Source: Euclidia mi (Eukaryota > Arthropoda > Insecta > Lepidoptera > Erebidae). From it: DNA of 64,000 bases. Below the pieces are notes generated by a model that worked only from the letters and a program-made list of their open reading frames with translations, was not told the DNA's origin and searched no databases. The translations under genes and the position numbers were made by a program. Below are positions 34,404 through 46,262 of this stretch, piece by piece; within the stretch, counting starts at the first letter, position 1, and each line of letters opens with the position of its first letter. The DNA is taken from positions 34,147,551 through 34,211,550 of the forward strand of contig OX123186.2 of NCBI GenBank assembly GCA_944739405.2, given 5' to 3'.

Positions 34404-34702
34404 TAATCACCATCATCAGCCCTATATATAAACTGTCCCACTGCTGGGCACGGGCCTCTTCTCACTATGAGAAGGGTAAGGCCATAGTCCACCACGTTGG
34501 CTTCACATGTCTTTCGAGAACATTTTTGTAGAACTCTCAGACATGCAGATTTCCTCACGATGTTTTCCTCACCGTTTAGCAAGCGATAATTAACAATTTA
34601 ATACGCACATAACTCCGAAAAGTCATTGGTGCGCGCCGTGGATTCGAACCCGGATCCTCTGCGTAGCAGTCTGTCGGTCTCTCCACTAGGCTATCACTGC
34701 CT
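34404..34702 (-). mobile_element. Full-length tRNA-SINE with RTE-like tail
   Basis: On the minus strand the head has A box TAGCCTAGTGGAGAGA and B box GGTTCGAATCC, followed by the body and the tail GGCTGATGATGGTG. TSD GAATTAG (34397-34403 and 34703-34709). Unit 2 has the single site GAATTAG at 44434-44440, so this insertion came after the duplication. Confidence 0.95.
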
Positions 34703-35099
34703 GAATTAGGTATGGCAGCAAAATATTATAATTATGTAATAAAATCAACTAAATTATTAATTATAAATCTTCTAAAATCAACTAAAACAAAAATAACTTT
34801 CCTTTGCATTAAAACATACTAGGATGGTCTGAAAAGTTTCCGACCTCTACCTGAAGAAAGCAGCACTCGTCAAAAATAGTGTTGTGAATGTAATTGTACT
34901 TCTTGTGGCAGTTATCCACCAACATTTCAGCTGTTTTGTACTAGTAGTTGCTGTTTGACAGCCAGAAGGCTGAGTCGATGTGAGTGTTTTTTGTGAAAAT
35001 GGGAAATTTTGAATCGAGCTGTCATTAAATTCTTGTTTTTACAAAGCAATGCGCCGACGCCATTTAAATTTGATTAAAACTCTGTTTATACGGACTCTC

Positions 35100-35485
35100 T
35101 GCTCCATCGCCCTAGCGTTATCCTGGTTGCATCCAACACTTACACGTCTTAGAGCCCGAGGTCCCCTTACTGGTCTAACCAGATATGACAAAATATCAAC
35201 TTTTCCACAGAGCGACTGCCGTTTGACCTCCGCAACCCAAAGGGATAGCGATATTGCATGGTTTAGACCAGTATCAGTTTACTTGAGGTTACTGACTCCT
35301 CGTAACGACTGTCAAAGATCTTCATGACAGCCAGGACCGACGGTTTAACGTGCTCCGAGGCACGGGGCAAGCGATAATTAACTATTTAATACGCACTTAA
35401 CTTTGAAAAGTAATTGGTGCGTACCGTGGATTCGAACCCGATACCCTCTGCATGGACTGCCATTGGTACCTCCACTAGGAGAGAC
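35100..35485 (-). mobile_element. SINE relic (unit 1), minus strand
   Basis: It contains GCGACTGCCGTTTGACCTCC, CAGGACCGACGGTTTAACGT, then GCGATAATTAACTATTTAAT and, read on minus, the B box GGTTCGAATCC near 35434. This looks like a degenerate lepidopteran tRNA-SINE. The same segment occupies 44830-45236 in unit 2, so it predates the duplication. Confidence 0.65.
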
Positions 35486-35725
35486 TTAAGAGAGCTCAGT
35501 GCCGTCTTGTGGAAGTGCGGGTTTTGGCACCTACCCTCACTTGGTCTTTATTTCAGTTCGAAATGTCGGTTCTCCGACACACTACACTAATGACGTCTAC
35601 ACGCTGTTGAGATTTATCACTGCGGCGGTGTTTACATTTGCTGATGACTGGATTCCAAGTAGCCTATAATCTTTATCCACCCTCCCGTTTGAAATTGTAA
35701 TATTTCTTGATTAATACCTTATATA

Positions 35726-36617
35726 AGAGTCGTATAGAATCAAAAACAGCAATCTGACTTTTGACTTATTAACGGTAATTAGGAAAAGTAGTTTCATTAT
35801 TACAAACTACATCTTTTTTTTAATGTGTGTTTATAATAACGCATGCTTTACATTTTTGCATTCATTATATTAAGATTTAAATACATTTAAATTGAATTAA
35901 ATAAATAGTTATTAACTAAAATTATCAGATTGCTGTTTTTGATATTGACTTCCAAACATTGCTGAGTATGATACTTTACAATGATTAGATTGCTGTTTTT
36001 GATTCTTGCCAAAATGAAACACACATAGGGTTGTCAATAAATAAAACTTCATAATTTAATACAATCTTTTATTTGGTTTGCTATCACTAAATTTATGAAG
36101 AAGGAGATTTTCATATCAAAAAAACTTTGTCATTTGACAACCCTCGATTTAAGAAATCAAGGTAAGGTCCTTGCAAGTTTGGCGACATTTACTTTGCAAT
36201 TTACGGGATCTCTTTTCTTTTTTCTCGCGTATCTATTAGTTACACGTGTGGGATGTACATCAATGTTATGTTTTTTCACCTCCAAACTAATTATTTAACA
36301 CTATTTTTGCAATAAAATTACAAAACACGCACACGGATCTTACGACAAAATCAATCAGACGCCATCCTGACGTCATGATCAATGAACGCCTGTGATTGGT
36401 CGAAGCTAGCACATTGCTGTTTTTGCATCTCATCGTATGCAGATTGCTGTATTTGATACCAATATGGGTTTTACATTCAGGTTTTTGGTGGAATATTGCT
36501 GTTTTTAATACGATGTGACTAAATTAGTAAAACATATTTTAAAAATACAATGTTACCATAGTCATAACTCGAATTGCGTAAAATTGACAGATTGCTGTTT
36601 TTGATTCTATACGACTC
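35726..36617. mobile_element. 892-bp DNA element with reiterated AGATTGCTGTTTTTGAT
   Basis: Perfect 30-bp inverted ends: the left starts GAGTCGTATAGAATCAAAAA (35726) and the right closes with its inverse at 36617. The subterminal motif AGATTGCTGTTTTTGAT occurs in both TIRs and at about 35924, 35981, 36413, 36438 and 36491, the internal ones all in plus orientation, as expected of transposase-binding iterons. A nested inverted pair AGGGTTGTCAA (36027-36037 and 36134-36144) suggests a smaller element inside. It encodes no transposase. It is absent from unit 2, where about 110 bases of mariner sequence occupy the spot, so the insertion came with a local deletion. Confidence 0.8.
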
Positions 36618-37249
36618 ATTAAGTTAGTTGTACGCGATTAAGAACCACCAATTTATTTTGTATGAAGGTCCAGGACGTCCAAAAACTGCAACCATTGCCG
36701 ATAATCTCCCTAAATTTCACCAAATGGTGCTAGACGACGACTGAATTGAGTAAGAGAGATAGCAGAGGCTATGAAAATGACCAAGAAATGTATTAGTTAC
36801 ATATTAAATCGAGATTAAAGCATGAGCAAGCTCCCAGCGCGATGGGTGCCACGGTTGCTCACGTTAAGACCAAAACCGTGTTCGAAAAAACTTTTTGTAA
36901 TGCTCTGTTTGCGTAGTTTAGGCCTAAAAATCCAAGTTTTGGTCCAATTAATGACTGTAAATGAAACCTGGATACACCATTATACGCCCAAATCAATAAT
37001 ACATTATAAACAGTAAATTGCTAAGGAGGAACCGACTCCAAAGGACAAAGGCCGTTTTTTCGGCTGTGAAAGTGATGCTGACTGTTTTTTGGGATGTTCA
37101 TGGAGAGAGATCTAAAGGGATAACTATTACTGCAGCATACTACGCTTTATTATTAGAAAAAATTGAAGGTAGGAGTTGTGCAAAAAGGTCCACATTTGCA
37201 GAATGGACTATATTACAGACATAAATCTTCGTATTTTTTATATTTATTT

Positions 37250-37425
37250 TGTCGCTGATTGCCTCCATGACCCAGTAAATAACCTATGCATCTGTTGATC
37301 GAGAGGTCTTGGGTTCGATAAGTCTCGGGTTAGGCAAGAGTGTAGGTAACTGATTTTTCCGAATTATCAGTAGTAGAACGAAGTCCGGCAATGTGCCCGG
37401 CAACGACAATATACCCCCTTTTTAC
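37250..37425 (+). mobile_element. tRNA-SINE relic (unit 1)
   Basis: The head-like sequence GCCTCCATGACCCAGTAAAT with GGTCTTGGGTTCGATAAGTC (A and B box remnants) is followed by GAACGAAGTCCGGCAATGTG, typical of a lepidopteran SINE body. Its counterpart in unit 2 is at 45905-46080. Confidence 0.6.
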
Positions 37426-37744
37426 GTAGAACCTAAAAATGCATGACATGGCCAAATGTGGGTGTAATAATTACAACTTCTGTCTACCTTTTCGGAGTAT
37501 CGGTTTGCCACGACACGCCTTGCTCGCTATCTCGCGAGGTATTTTCTCGCCTTTTGGCTTTCATAATAGGAAGGGAGCGTATAATGGTCAAACAATTATA
37601 TTAACTACTTCTTCTCATTTAACTTATTTCATCAGGCTATAACTCCTAGAGGTGGGTCTCCCCAGGGTATGCAACAAGACTCATTCAGCCGGCCAACACT
37701 ACGCTTCCTGAGACGTGGCCTTAATTTATGAACCTGCTTTTTAA

Positions 37745-38110
37745 TCTACAGACCATAAATTCCCCCATTCAATTTGCTATAACTCTGAACTATGTCAGTT
37801 ACTTTGGTCTTCTGCCGGATAATCTTGTGCCAGAAATTATCCATCAAAGAAATCCCTAGCATTGTCCTTTTCATAGCTTTCTGAGAGACATGTAGTGTAT
37901 TCAGTGCATTGCAGGACAGCCCAGTTTCAATGGAGTTGAAGGCATTTTCGTAATCCACAAAAGCCAGCCACAGCGGCCAGTTTTACTCTTCGGATTTCTA
38001 AATAACCTATGAAAAAGTATGTTCTGTATGGATTTGGCCCGCGGTACTAAAGCTTTTAAGAAACCTAGCCTGCACCGATGGCAGAAAGACATCAAATATT
38101 GATGTCAGAA
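37745..38110 (-). pseudogene. RTE reverse transcriptase scrap with internal deletion (unit 1)
   Basis: The minus strand reads DYENAFNSIET (motif A context) and then jumps to VSQKAMKRTMLGISLMD and KTKVTDIVQSYSKLNGG, which in an intact RTE lies several hundred bases downstream. The core with FADD is deleted. The same deletion is present in unit 2 (46395-46755), so it predates the duplication. Confidence 0.75.
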
Positions 38111-38157
38111 AAAAGTAGGGAGGGGTTTCCACACTACCCAGTCTTAAAGAGCTGCTC

Positions 38158-38284
38158 TTTGAGGCACGAGGCAAGCCATAATTAACAATTTAATCACATT
38201 ACTTCGAAAATTTACTGCCTAGAATTCTAACCCGAGCCCTGTGAATGGCAGTCTGTTGATATCTCCACTAGGCTATTGCTGCCT
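38158..38284 (-). mobile_element. tRNA-SINE head fragment (unit 1)
   Basis: It contains GGCAAGCCATAATTAACAAT and, on minus, GGTTAGAATTC in place of the B box and TAGCCTAGTGGAGATA as A box. The counterpart in unit 2 is 46852-46973. Confidence 0.65.
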
Positions 38285-38326
38285 ACTGCTACCTTAGTAA
38301 CATAATATGTCTAATAACAGTATATC

Positions 38327-41300
38327 CGAAAAGCGGAACGGAACGTCAGTTACGTTCCGTTTCAACGAAAAGTTATCAACAAGTAAATTTAATATTTAAA
38401 ATGTATAATAATAATTTTAAAATGTTAAATAAGTGAAAACTTGCGGCGCCTTTGTCAAGAAAATAATAATTATTTATAGCATATCACAATAAGTTGCAGA
38501 TCTCCCAAAAAAGACACACTAAGAATAAAAAATGGCAAGCGATTTTCGAAGAAATTCATGCGGATAAATTATAAAAAGCATACCAATAATACTACAGCAT
38601 AAGACCTAACCCATATACCAACAATACCTTTCTGTAACCAAGAATATGTAAAGAAGATGTAAAGTCGTAAGCTGTGCATGACTGCTTTTTGTGTGTTTTT
38701 ATAATAAAATTTATAATAGACAATTTAAAAAGTAATAGAAAAATAAATAAGATGATGGCAGTGACGGGACGCGACGCTTTGGCGACGGCCTGTCACCAAA
38801 ATATAAACATGTCAAAACAAACTATAATATATTTTTTTTTATTGTGTCATATTATTTTTAAGGTTTTATAATATCTTCGTAACATATATAAATATATATG
38901 CAATCAACAAGTGTTGGCATTAGTTATGCGGAATGAAGTGCCACAAATCAATCTGCCACATTGCTGACTTACCTGGTGCGCTGCCCAGCTTGCTCCCAGA
39001 CTCGGTTTTTTAAAGGTGAGCGGGGCTTGAGAGTACATTTTGGTAAAGTGCACAAAAACTAAAATATACTTCCTGGCCCTGATACTATTCCACATTCTAG
39101 TTCTTCCGAATTTCTATTTTTGCAACACCTAGGTACTTTACAAAATTCCATTCCGGTATTAAAGCGAGTTCCACGTGGCGCGAGACCAGCAGTCGCTCAG
39201 AGTTTAGCTGTTTGTATTGGTCTCGTCATCCGTGAGAACTCCAAAACAGCCTGCGAAACTGTTCGCAAGGTAAGCAACTGCTTACCTTCCCTTACAGGAT
39301 TTTACACGTAGAGAGCAATCGAATAACACAAAATCTTTGACAAGCCAAATTAAAGAGAAATGTAGTAATTCTGACACGAACTTTGACCCAAATTTACCAC
39401 CAATATATTTAATAAAACAATTTATCAATGTGTAGAATTAAAATTAAGGGAAGGTGACATTCGGGGTGCGTCTAGGTTATTGTTTAGTAGCGATGTGGTG
39501 GCGCCTTGCTCTGCAGACACATTTGCAGGTGTGCAGAGCCCAGCGCCAGCTGACCTCTCTTTCCCTGACATGCCCGACGAAAGTTCTGATTGTCTCAATG
39601 TTACAGCCAAGGACGTACTTGAAGCCGTATGTTCCTTCCAAAGTGAATCTGCTGTGAGCGTATGGGCGGTACTGTGACGCAAACGTGGTAAGTACCGGAC
39701 ATACGTCACACGGCACTGATGGTTTGACCCCTCATCACCTGGAAGACCTCGTATGTGCAAGTGCTGGGGACGCCGGTGATGCACTTTTGAGGGAACTAAC
39801 GGCTTTAATGGATCTTATGCTCTCCGGCAATGTGGTCACAGATGTCATCGACGTATTGTATGGGGCCAACTTGTGCGCCCTACGCAAGAAAGATGGTGGC
39901 ATCCAACCCATTGCCGTAGGGTGTACTTACAGACGTATGGCAGCTAAATCATGCTGCAAATACAGCGCCACCTTGGTCCACAAGTTTCAGCTAATCCAAC
40001 TGGGCTTTGGTTCAAAAGGAGGCTGCGAGGCTGCCATACATGTGCTGTCTACGTTCCTTGGCTGCGATTAAAGTGAGGTCATTTTAAATATTGATTTGAA
40101 GAATGCCTTCAACTCAGTGAATAGGGACACCTTGCTGTCACAAACCAAATTAGAAATACCCAAAATTTTCAAATATCTTTAGCAATGCTATAGGCATATA
40201 TCCAAATTAATTTATTAAAAAAAAAATTATAAGAATCTGCAGTTAGTTGTCAGCAAGGTGACCCTCTCGGGCCAGTCATTTTTAGTTTAACCATTCATCT
40301 GTGTGGTGATGGATTAAGAATACAGATTGTCGCCACCCCATATTATCCCATGGGTGTCGTAAGAGCCGACAGAGGGAGCATATTATGCAGAGAACAGCAC
40401 TGTAAGAGAAGGAAAACTTGATACAAACCCTATACCAACCCGTTTAGCCAGCGTGGTATAGTAGCCCAATTCCTCCTTTCAAAGGAGAGGCCTAGTCCAG
40501 CAGTGGGCTGTTAAAGGCTGATGATGATGTTGATTCATCTAATTATAAAACAAATAAATTCGAAATTAAACATCTGGTACTTGGACGATGGGACTCTTGG
40601 AGGCGATGTAGACACGGTTCTACAAGATATAGATTTTTTTTAAATCAGTTTGGCTCTATCGGTATAGAACTAAATTCCAATAAATGTGAAATTTTCATAA
40701 ATGACTCACTAGAACACTTTTCGGTATTTTCAAAATTTTATTATTTGATGCCAAATATAAAACTAATCAATAAATCTTCCTTTCGCCTTCTCCGGTCCCC
40801 CATTTTTGAAAAAGCTTTTGAAATTTTGTAATTGAGAAAATTCAAAATTTCTGTGATTCTTCAGAACGGCTATGCAAAATCAATTTACATTCGGCTTACA
40901 CAATTATTCGGCATTGCCTCTTCACTCCAAAACACACTTATTTTCTGCGGTCATCTCCCTTTTGGAAACATTCATCTCTTTTGGAAACCATAGATAATGT
41001 GATTTGAAACACTTTGAACAAAATTCTAAATCTTAAGATGAACGACTGAGTTTGGCTTCAAGCAACTATACCAGTTCGTTTGGGCGGCCTCGGCGTTCAC
41101 AAAATTACTGATGTCAGTTTGCCAGCGTTTTTGTCCTCGGTCCATGGCACTGAGGAATTGACCAGGAAAATTCTAGAACACACTGGTTAATTCCGAGTAA
41201 GACTGATGCCATAAATGCTTGGAAAATGGCTTGCCCGAGCTCTGACTTGCCCCGAAATCTTTTCTCTCAGAGACAATGGGACGGGCCGCTCTGCAGCAAG

Positions 41301-42215
41301 ATTAGAGATAATCTATTAACTACTGCTACTGGTGTTGCAGAGCGCGCCCGTTTGTTGGCTGTGGGAGAGTGGGAAACAGGGCTATGGCTTCAAGCGCTTC
41401 CATCGTCCAATATAGGAACTATGTTGGACGATACTACATTCCGCATCGCTTCTTGCCTTCGCTTGGGTGCTGTTTGTGTTTCTCTTCATCATTGCAACTG
41501 TGGGGGTGGGAAGCCGTCGACAGCCTTGTCCACCATGGCCTATCATGCAGCAAAAGTGCAGGGCGTATTTCCAGACACGCCCATATTAATGACATAATCC
41601 GTCGTGCTATTTCCACCGCCGATGTACCAGCTCATCTTGAACCTAATGGTCTGGTACGTGACGATGGGAAGAGACCAGACGGTATTTCATTATTACCTTG
41701 GAAGATGGATAGGCCTCTGGTATGGGACGCAACCTGCGTCGATACCCTTGCGCCATCACATCTTCTAAGCACAGCTGGTACAGCTGGCGCTGCTGCTGCA
41801 TCGGCGAAGACCCTCAAACGGCGCAAATATAAAAATCTAGTTGGGAATTACGTTTTTTAAACCATTTGAGGTCGAAACGCTGAGGCCATGGAGCCCGAGT
41901 GCTCGTGCTCTATTCAGATAAATAGCAAAAAGGCTGATCGATGCTTCCCGCGACCAGAAGGCTGAGAGAATAAGTATTGCCCTCCAGCGTGGCAATGCTG
42001 CCAGTCTTCTGGGCACGCTACCAGTAGACAACGTTGCGAAAGAATTCTTAGACGCAGTATAGCATATATTATTATTGTATTTTTTTTTTGTTCTTTTTTT
42101 CATAATTATGGATTAGTCTTAGGTTTAGCTTTTATCTTTAATATTTAATTATAACAATGTTTATGTTTGTTATGTACCAGTTTTAAAATATATATATAAT
42201 ATAACAATAAAAAAT
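38327..42215 (+). pseudogene. Non-LTR retrotransposon (element I), reverse transcriptase pseudogene, clade unassigned
   Basis: The element is bounded by the TSD AGTATATC (38319-38326 and 42216-42223) and ends in an A-rich CAATAAAAAA. Frame pieces in order: VLKRVPRGARPAVAQSLAVC (39120 on); APADLSFPDMPDESS; GTDGLTPHHLEDLVCA; LCALRKKDGGIQPIAVGCT; LGFGSKGGCEAAIHVL; LNIDLKNAFNSVNRD (catalytic Asp); SCQQGDPLGPVIFSLTIH; then, after a nested insertion, WYLDDGTLGGDV (Asp pair). The C-terminal part runs from 41226 to 42061 (SQRQWDGPLCSKI, RRKYKNLVGNY, VETLRPWSPSARALF, ALQRGNAASLLGTLPVD). Frameshifts and stops are frequent. A hairpin (38335-38363) lies at the very 5' end. The 5' 780 bases (38340-39119) show no coding. 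I do not place it in a clade. Confidence 0.8.
40301..40532 (+). mobile_element. ~235-bp RTE-tailed short element, copy 3 (inside element I)
   Basis: It is inserted in the reverse transcriptase between SLTIH and the YLDD block. TSD ATTCATCT (40293-40300 and 40533-40540). The 5' end follows the TSD directly as GTGTGGTGATGGATTAAG, and the tail is TGATGATGATGTTG. Removing it restores the reading frame (TIH then LIIKQI). Confidence 0.95.
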
Positions 42216-42399
42216 AGTATATCTGCTTACAATATAATTAACCGATTGTAATTAATCGCCGGTAAAAACATAGCATATAGCACGTACTACTTACTTTAAG
42301 TTGCAGTGAGTTTAGAATCGAAATCGATAATTTTGCTGTATTCTGCTACCTAGTGATTTAGTAATATTTAAGTATTTTAATTGGAGCAAAATTGTCGTG

Positions 42400-42475
42400 G
42401 AGCCTCTAAAGATACTTCGTGGAGCCCTAGCGCTCCCCGGAGCACACTTTGAGAATGGTTGATCTATAGGTGTTT
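42400..42475. mobile_element. hAT-like terminal segment in block A2
   Basis: GTGGAGCCCTAGCGCTCCCC followed by GGAGCACACTTTGAGAATGG resembles the inverse of hAT ends of the form TTCTCAAAGTGTGCTCC. The same segment is in block A3 (about 48607-48680). No transposase is visible. Confidence 0.45.
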
Positions 42476-43366
42476 ACATTACTTCGCGCTAATTTGTACT
42501 ACTGAATTGCACGATAACTTTGCTTACGTGCGTATACTATAAATAGAAATATTAAATAATTTCACCTATTGGCATTTATTTGATTGGAATCTCTTATAAA
42601 TTTATATTTTCTCGAAGAAGAAATAAGTAAAAATACTTATTTAAAAACGAAAGAACGCTTATTAATGCCCGAATATAATAACTCAAGTTGTTTAGTTTTC
42701 CTTCAACTTGACGAGTTTGATTAAAATATTTTCGTGCGCGGATGAACTAAATAACTCAATTTAGCTAATTCATTTCATACTCAAGTGATCAGAAGTCTCA
42801 GTTGTTCATTTATTTATAGAGTTAGTCATTTTTCTACTAATATTAATTGTTCATTTATACATATCTTTTTCTACAATTGAAACACAAAAATGCTTTTTTT
42901 TGGACTGGGTTAAGATATAAGAATGATTGTTAGACCAAAAGATGCGACACATTTTGGGGTTCACGAAAATGGTAAAAGATCAATTTGGCCAAAATGTGAG
43001 TTGCCACGACATGAGTATAATGGAAGAACTGGATAACTCAAAACTTGAAGTTTCGAGATAATCGCGATTTACTGCTTTTTTGACACTTTATTTTACATCA
43101 CTTAGAAATGGTGAACAATTTATCTTCGGCGATTTTATATGCTTTAAGCATGTTTGCTGTCGATTCTTTGCTTGATAAAACTAACTTTTATCATGAACCA
43201 AAAAAATTATAAAAATTAAAAACCAAGTTATCCAATTTTGCCACACCCAGATATTGCAAACATACCGTAGTTAGCTTATTCTATATAGTAGTTATTCAGT
43301 TTTCCCAAACATTAAATGAATGTGAATACAAGAATTTGGGTCAACTAAGTACACTTCTTGAGTTTT

Positions 43367-44253
43367 ACATACATAGACTCACGCCTGTTTCCCGGAGGGG
43401 TAGGCAGAGACTACGGAACGCCATTAGCAAAGATCCTGACATACCTCACTTGCTTCACTCACTCCCATTAAGTTTCTCATGCATGCTCTTCTGTTAAGGG
43501 TACTTCTGACTTGTCCTTTTGTCAGGATGTCTCCAATCTGGTCAGAGAACGTCCGCTTAGGTCTTCCCCTTTGTCCTGTCCCATTCACACTTGCCTTATA
43601 TATCTTCTTTGTCAGTCTATCGTCATCCATCCTCTCCGTGTGCCCAAACCATCTTAACATGCCTTTCTCAAAGCTCGTCACTTCATCTTCTTTTACCCCA
43701 CATCACTCTCGTATCACACAATTCTTTTCTCTGTGTCGGTCAAAAACACATCACATATACTTCTCAGTGCTCTCACTTCTACAGCATTGATTCTACTTTC
43801 AAATCTCTTCTGCCATACCCAACTTTCACTACCATACATAGGGGTAGGCACTACCACACCTCTATGTACAGCCAAACGTGCCATTTTGGACACGTTTTGA
43901 CTGTACATAAACGCTTTCAGAGCTCCATTCACACTATAACCTGCATTAACTCTCCTATCAATATCATCTTCATTCTTACCATCTCTTGTAAACAACGTAC
44001 CTAAGTAAACAAACTCATTCACTTATTCCACTCGCTGTCCATCGATCAAAACATTACAAGCCGTAACGCATTCTTCCTTTTCAAAAACCATAACTTTCGT
44101 TTTACTTACTTTCTTCCTTCATTCCTTTCCTCTCTAACGCACCATGCATGATTGCTACCATCTCCTGCAACTCCTCCGCTGAAGATGCAAGTATTACCTG
44201 ATCATCAGCATAAAGGAGGCATTTGACGAGTAACCCATACATCCTTAATCCGC
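43367..44253 (-). pseudogene. 5'-truncated LINE 3' end in unit 2
   Basis: The minus strand encodes the C-terminal region of a LINE reverse transcriptase: NEFVYLGTLFTRDGKNEDDI, RLAVHRGVVVPTPMYGSES, RINAVEVRALRSICDV (43714-44022), then MLRWFGHTERMDDDRLTKKI and RGRPKRTFSDQIGDIL (43424-43681), with frame changes between. The upstream GVRQG/FADD core is gone apart from scraps near 44150-44220. TSD AGTTTT (43361-43366 and 44254-44259). Unit 1 has the empty site near 34252. Confidence 0.8.
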
Positions 44254-44553
44254 AGTTTTGAACCTTAAGAAATATTTAAACATGAAATTTAGGCATTCTT
44301 AGAGAAAGTTTATTTGTGAAATTTTATCACTGATTATTGATCTCACATGAAATAAAAAAACCTGGGTTGGAAGTAGTAACATTGTATATAAAGGTAAAAA
44401 AGTTAACGTAAAATTACAATATTCAAATTAACAGAATTAGGTATGGCAACAAAATATTATAATTATGTAATAAAATCAACTAAATTACTAATTATAAATC
44501 TTCTAAAATCAACTTAAACAAAAATAATTTTCCTTTGCATTAAAACATACTAG

Positions 44554-45873
44554 GGTGGTCTGAAAAGTTTCCGACCTCAACCTGAAGGAAGCAGCACTCG
44601 TCAAAAAGTGTTGTGGATGTAATTGTACTTCTTGTGGCAGTTACCCACCAACATTCCAGCTATTTTGTACCAGTAGTTGCTGTTTGTCAGCCATACGACT
44701 GAGATGTGAGTGTTTTTTGTGAAAATGGGTAATTTTGATCCGGGATGTCATTAAATTCTTGTTTTTAAAAAGGAATACGGTGACGCCATTTAAATTTGGT
44801 TAAAACTCTGTTTATGGGGTCTCTCTGCTCCATCATCATCGCCCTAGCGTTATCCCGGTTGCATCCAAGACTTACACGTCTTAGAGCCCGAGGTCTGCTC
44901 ATTGGTCTAACCAGGTATGAAAGAATATCAACTTTTCCACAAAGTGACTGCTGTTTGACCTCCGCAACCCAAAGGGATAGCGATATTCTATGGTTTAGAC
45001 CAACAGTAGCAGACCAGTATCAGTCTATTTAAGGGTAATGACTCCCTGTAACGACTGTCAAAGATCTTCATGACACCCAGGACCGACGGTTTAACGTGCT
45101 CCGAGGCACGGGGCAAGCAATAATTAACAATTTAATACGCACTTAACTTTGAAAAGTCATTAGTGCGTGCCGTGGATTCGAACCCGATATCCTCTGCATG
45201 GACTGCCATTGGTACCTCCACTAAGCTATCGTTGCCTCTCTGTTCCATTATTTACCACAATGAAATCTTGGACAGCTGAATTTAAACCTGGTCGTAAGAG
45301 CTAGGGAACAGATGAAGGTCCAGGACGTCCAAAAACTGCAACCACTGACGATAACCTCGCTAAATTTCACCAAATGATGCTAGACGACTCCTGAATTGAG
45401 TGAGAGAGATAGCAGAGGGTATGAAAATGACCAACAAATGTATTACTTACATATTAAATCGAGATTAAAGCATGAGAAAGCTCCCAGCGCGATGGGTGCC
45501 ACGTTTGCTCACGTTAAGACCAAAACCGCGTTCGAATGAACATTTTTTAATGCTCTGTTTGCGTAGTTTAGGCCTAAAAGCCAAGTTTTGGTCCAATTAA
45601 TGACTGTAGATGAAACCTGGATACACCATTATACGCCCAAATCAATAATACATTCCAAACAGTAAATTGCTAAGGAAGAACCGACTCCAAAGGACAAAGG
45701 CCGTTTTTTCGGCTGGGAAAGTGATGCTGACTGTTTTTTGGGATGTTCATGGAGAGAGATCGAAAGGGATAACCATTACTGCAGCATGCTACGCTTTAGT
45801 ATTAGACAAATTGAAGGTAGAAGTTGTGCAAAAAGGTCCACATTTGCAGAAAAGACCTATATTACTGACATAA
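44554..45873 (+). pseudogene. Mariner-type transposase relic (unit 2)
   Basis: Same element as at 34823 but without the 892-bp insertion. The N-terminal part is readable (about 45254: KSWTAEFK, then GRPKTATTDDNLAKFHQMML), followed by VREIAEGMKMTNKCITYILN, LPARWVPRLLTLRPK and, after frame changes, KAVFSAGKVMLTVFWDVHGE (second Asp kept) and the ending VVQKGPHLQKRPILL. A SINE relic lies between the end GGTCTGAAAAGTTTCCGACC and the coding part. The reading frame is broken by at least five stops or shifts. Confidence 0.8.
44830..45236 (-). mobile_element. SINE relic (unit 2)
   Basis: Counterpart of 35100-35485, with CAGGACCGACGGTTTAACGT and, on minus, GGTTCGAATCC near 45175. Confidence 0.65.
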
Positions 45874-45904
45874 ATCTTCGTATTTCTTTATATTTATTTT
45901 GTCG

Positions 45905-46080
45905 CTGATTGCCTCCATGGCCCAGTAAATAACCTATGCGTCTGTTGATCGAAAGGTCTTGGGTTCGATAAGTCTCGGGTTAGGCAAGAGTGTAGGTAAC
46001 TGATTTTCCTGAATTCTCAGTAGGTAGTAGAACGAAGTCTGGCTATGTGGGCGGCAACGTCAATAGACCCCCTTTTTACG
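45905..46080 (+). mobile_element. tRNA-SINE relic (unit 2)
   Basis: Counterpart of 37250-37425: GCCTCCATGGCCCAGTAAAT (A-box-like TGGCCCAGTAAAT) and GGTCTTGGGTTCGATAAGTC. Confidence 0.6.
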
Positions 46081-46214
46081 TAGGACCTAAAAATGCATGA
46101 CATGGCCAAATGTGGGTGTAATAATTACAACTTCTGTCTACCTCTTCGGAGAATCAGTTTGCCACGTCACGCCTTGCTCGCTATCTCGCGAGGTATTTTC
46201 TTATCGCTATACGA

Positions 46215-46262
46215 CCCCTTCCTATTATTATGTAAGCCTAAAGCTTTCATAATAGGAAGGGG
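46215..46262. repeat. Hairpin, 14-bp perfect stem
   Basis: CCCCTTCCTATTAT (46215-46228) pairs with ATAATAGGAAGGGG (46249-46262). Unit 1 has only the right arm (near 37563-37576); its left arm is missing there, so the palindrome was lost or truncated in one copy. Confidence 0.75.

Larger units (their letters stand above)
34823..37225 (+). pseudogene. Mariner-type transposase relic (unit 1), interrupted
   Basis: GGTCTGAAAAGTTTCCGACC at 34823 looks like a mariner end. Transposase remains start at about 36661 with GRPKTATIADNLPKFHQMVL, then VREIAEAMKMTKKCISYILN, LPARWVPRLLTL, TVNETWIHHYTPKS (first catalytic Asp replaced by Asn in the usual DETWIHHY context) and VMLTVFWDVHGE (second catalytic Asp kept). 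Several stops and frame changes remove function. The region between the end and the transposase is filled by a SINE fragment and the 892-bp element. The right terminal repeat was not found. Confidence 0.8.
33727..38326. repeat. Tandem segmental array, unit 1 (blocks B1 and C1)
   Basis: Homology to unit 2 begins at ATCACTAAGAAATGG (33727, matching 43097) and ends at AGTATATC (38326, matching 47011). Block A is missing here; element D and other sequence lie upstream instead. Unit-specific insertions are a ~235-bp element (33922-34164), a tRNA-SINE (34404-34702) and an 892-bp element (35726-36617). The copies differ by scattered substitutions and small indels. Confidence 0.85.

Noticed and set aside
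36095..36298. Coding region inside the 892-bp element
   Set aside because: The 67-codon frame has no transposase motif and lies across a nested inverted repeat.
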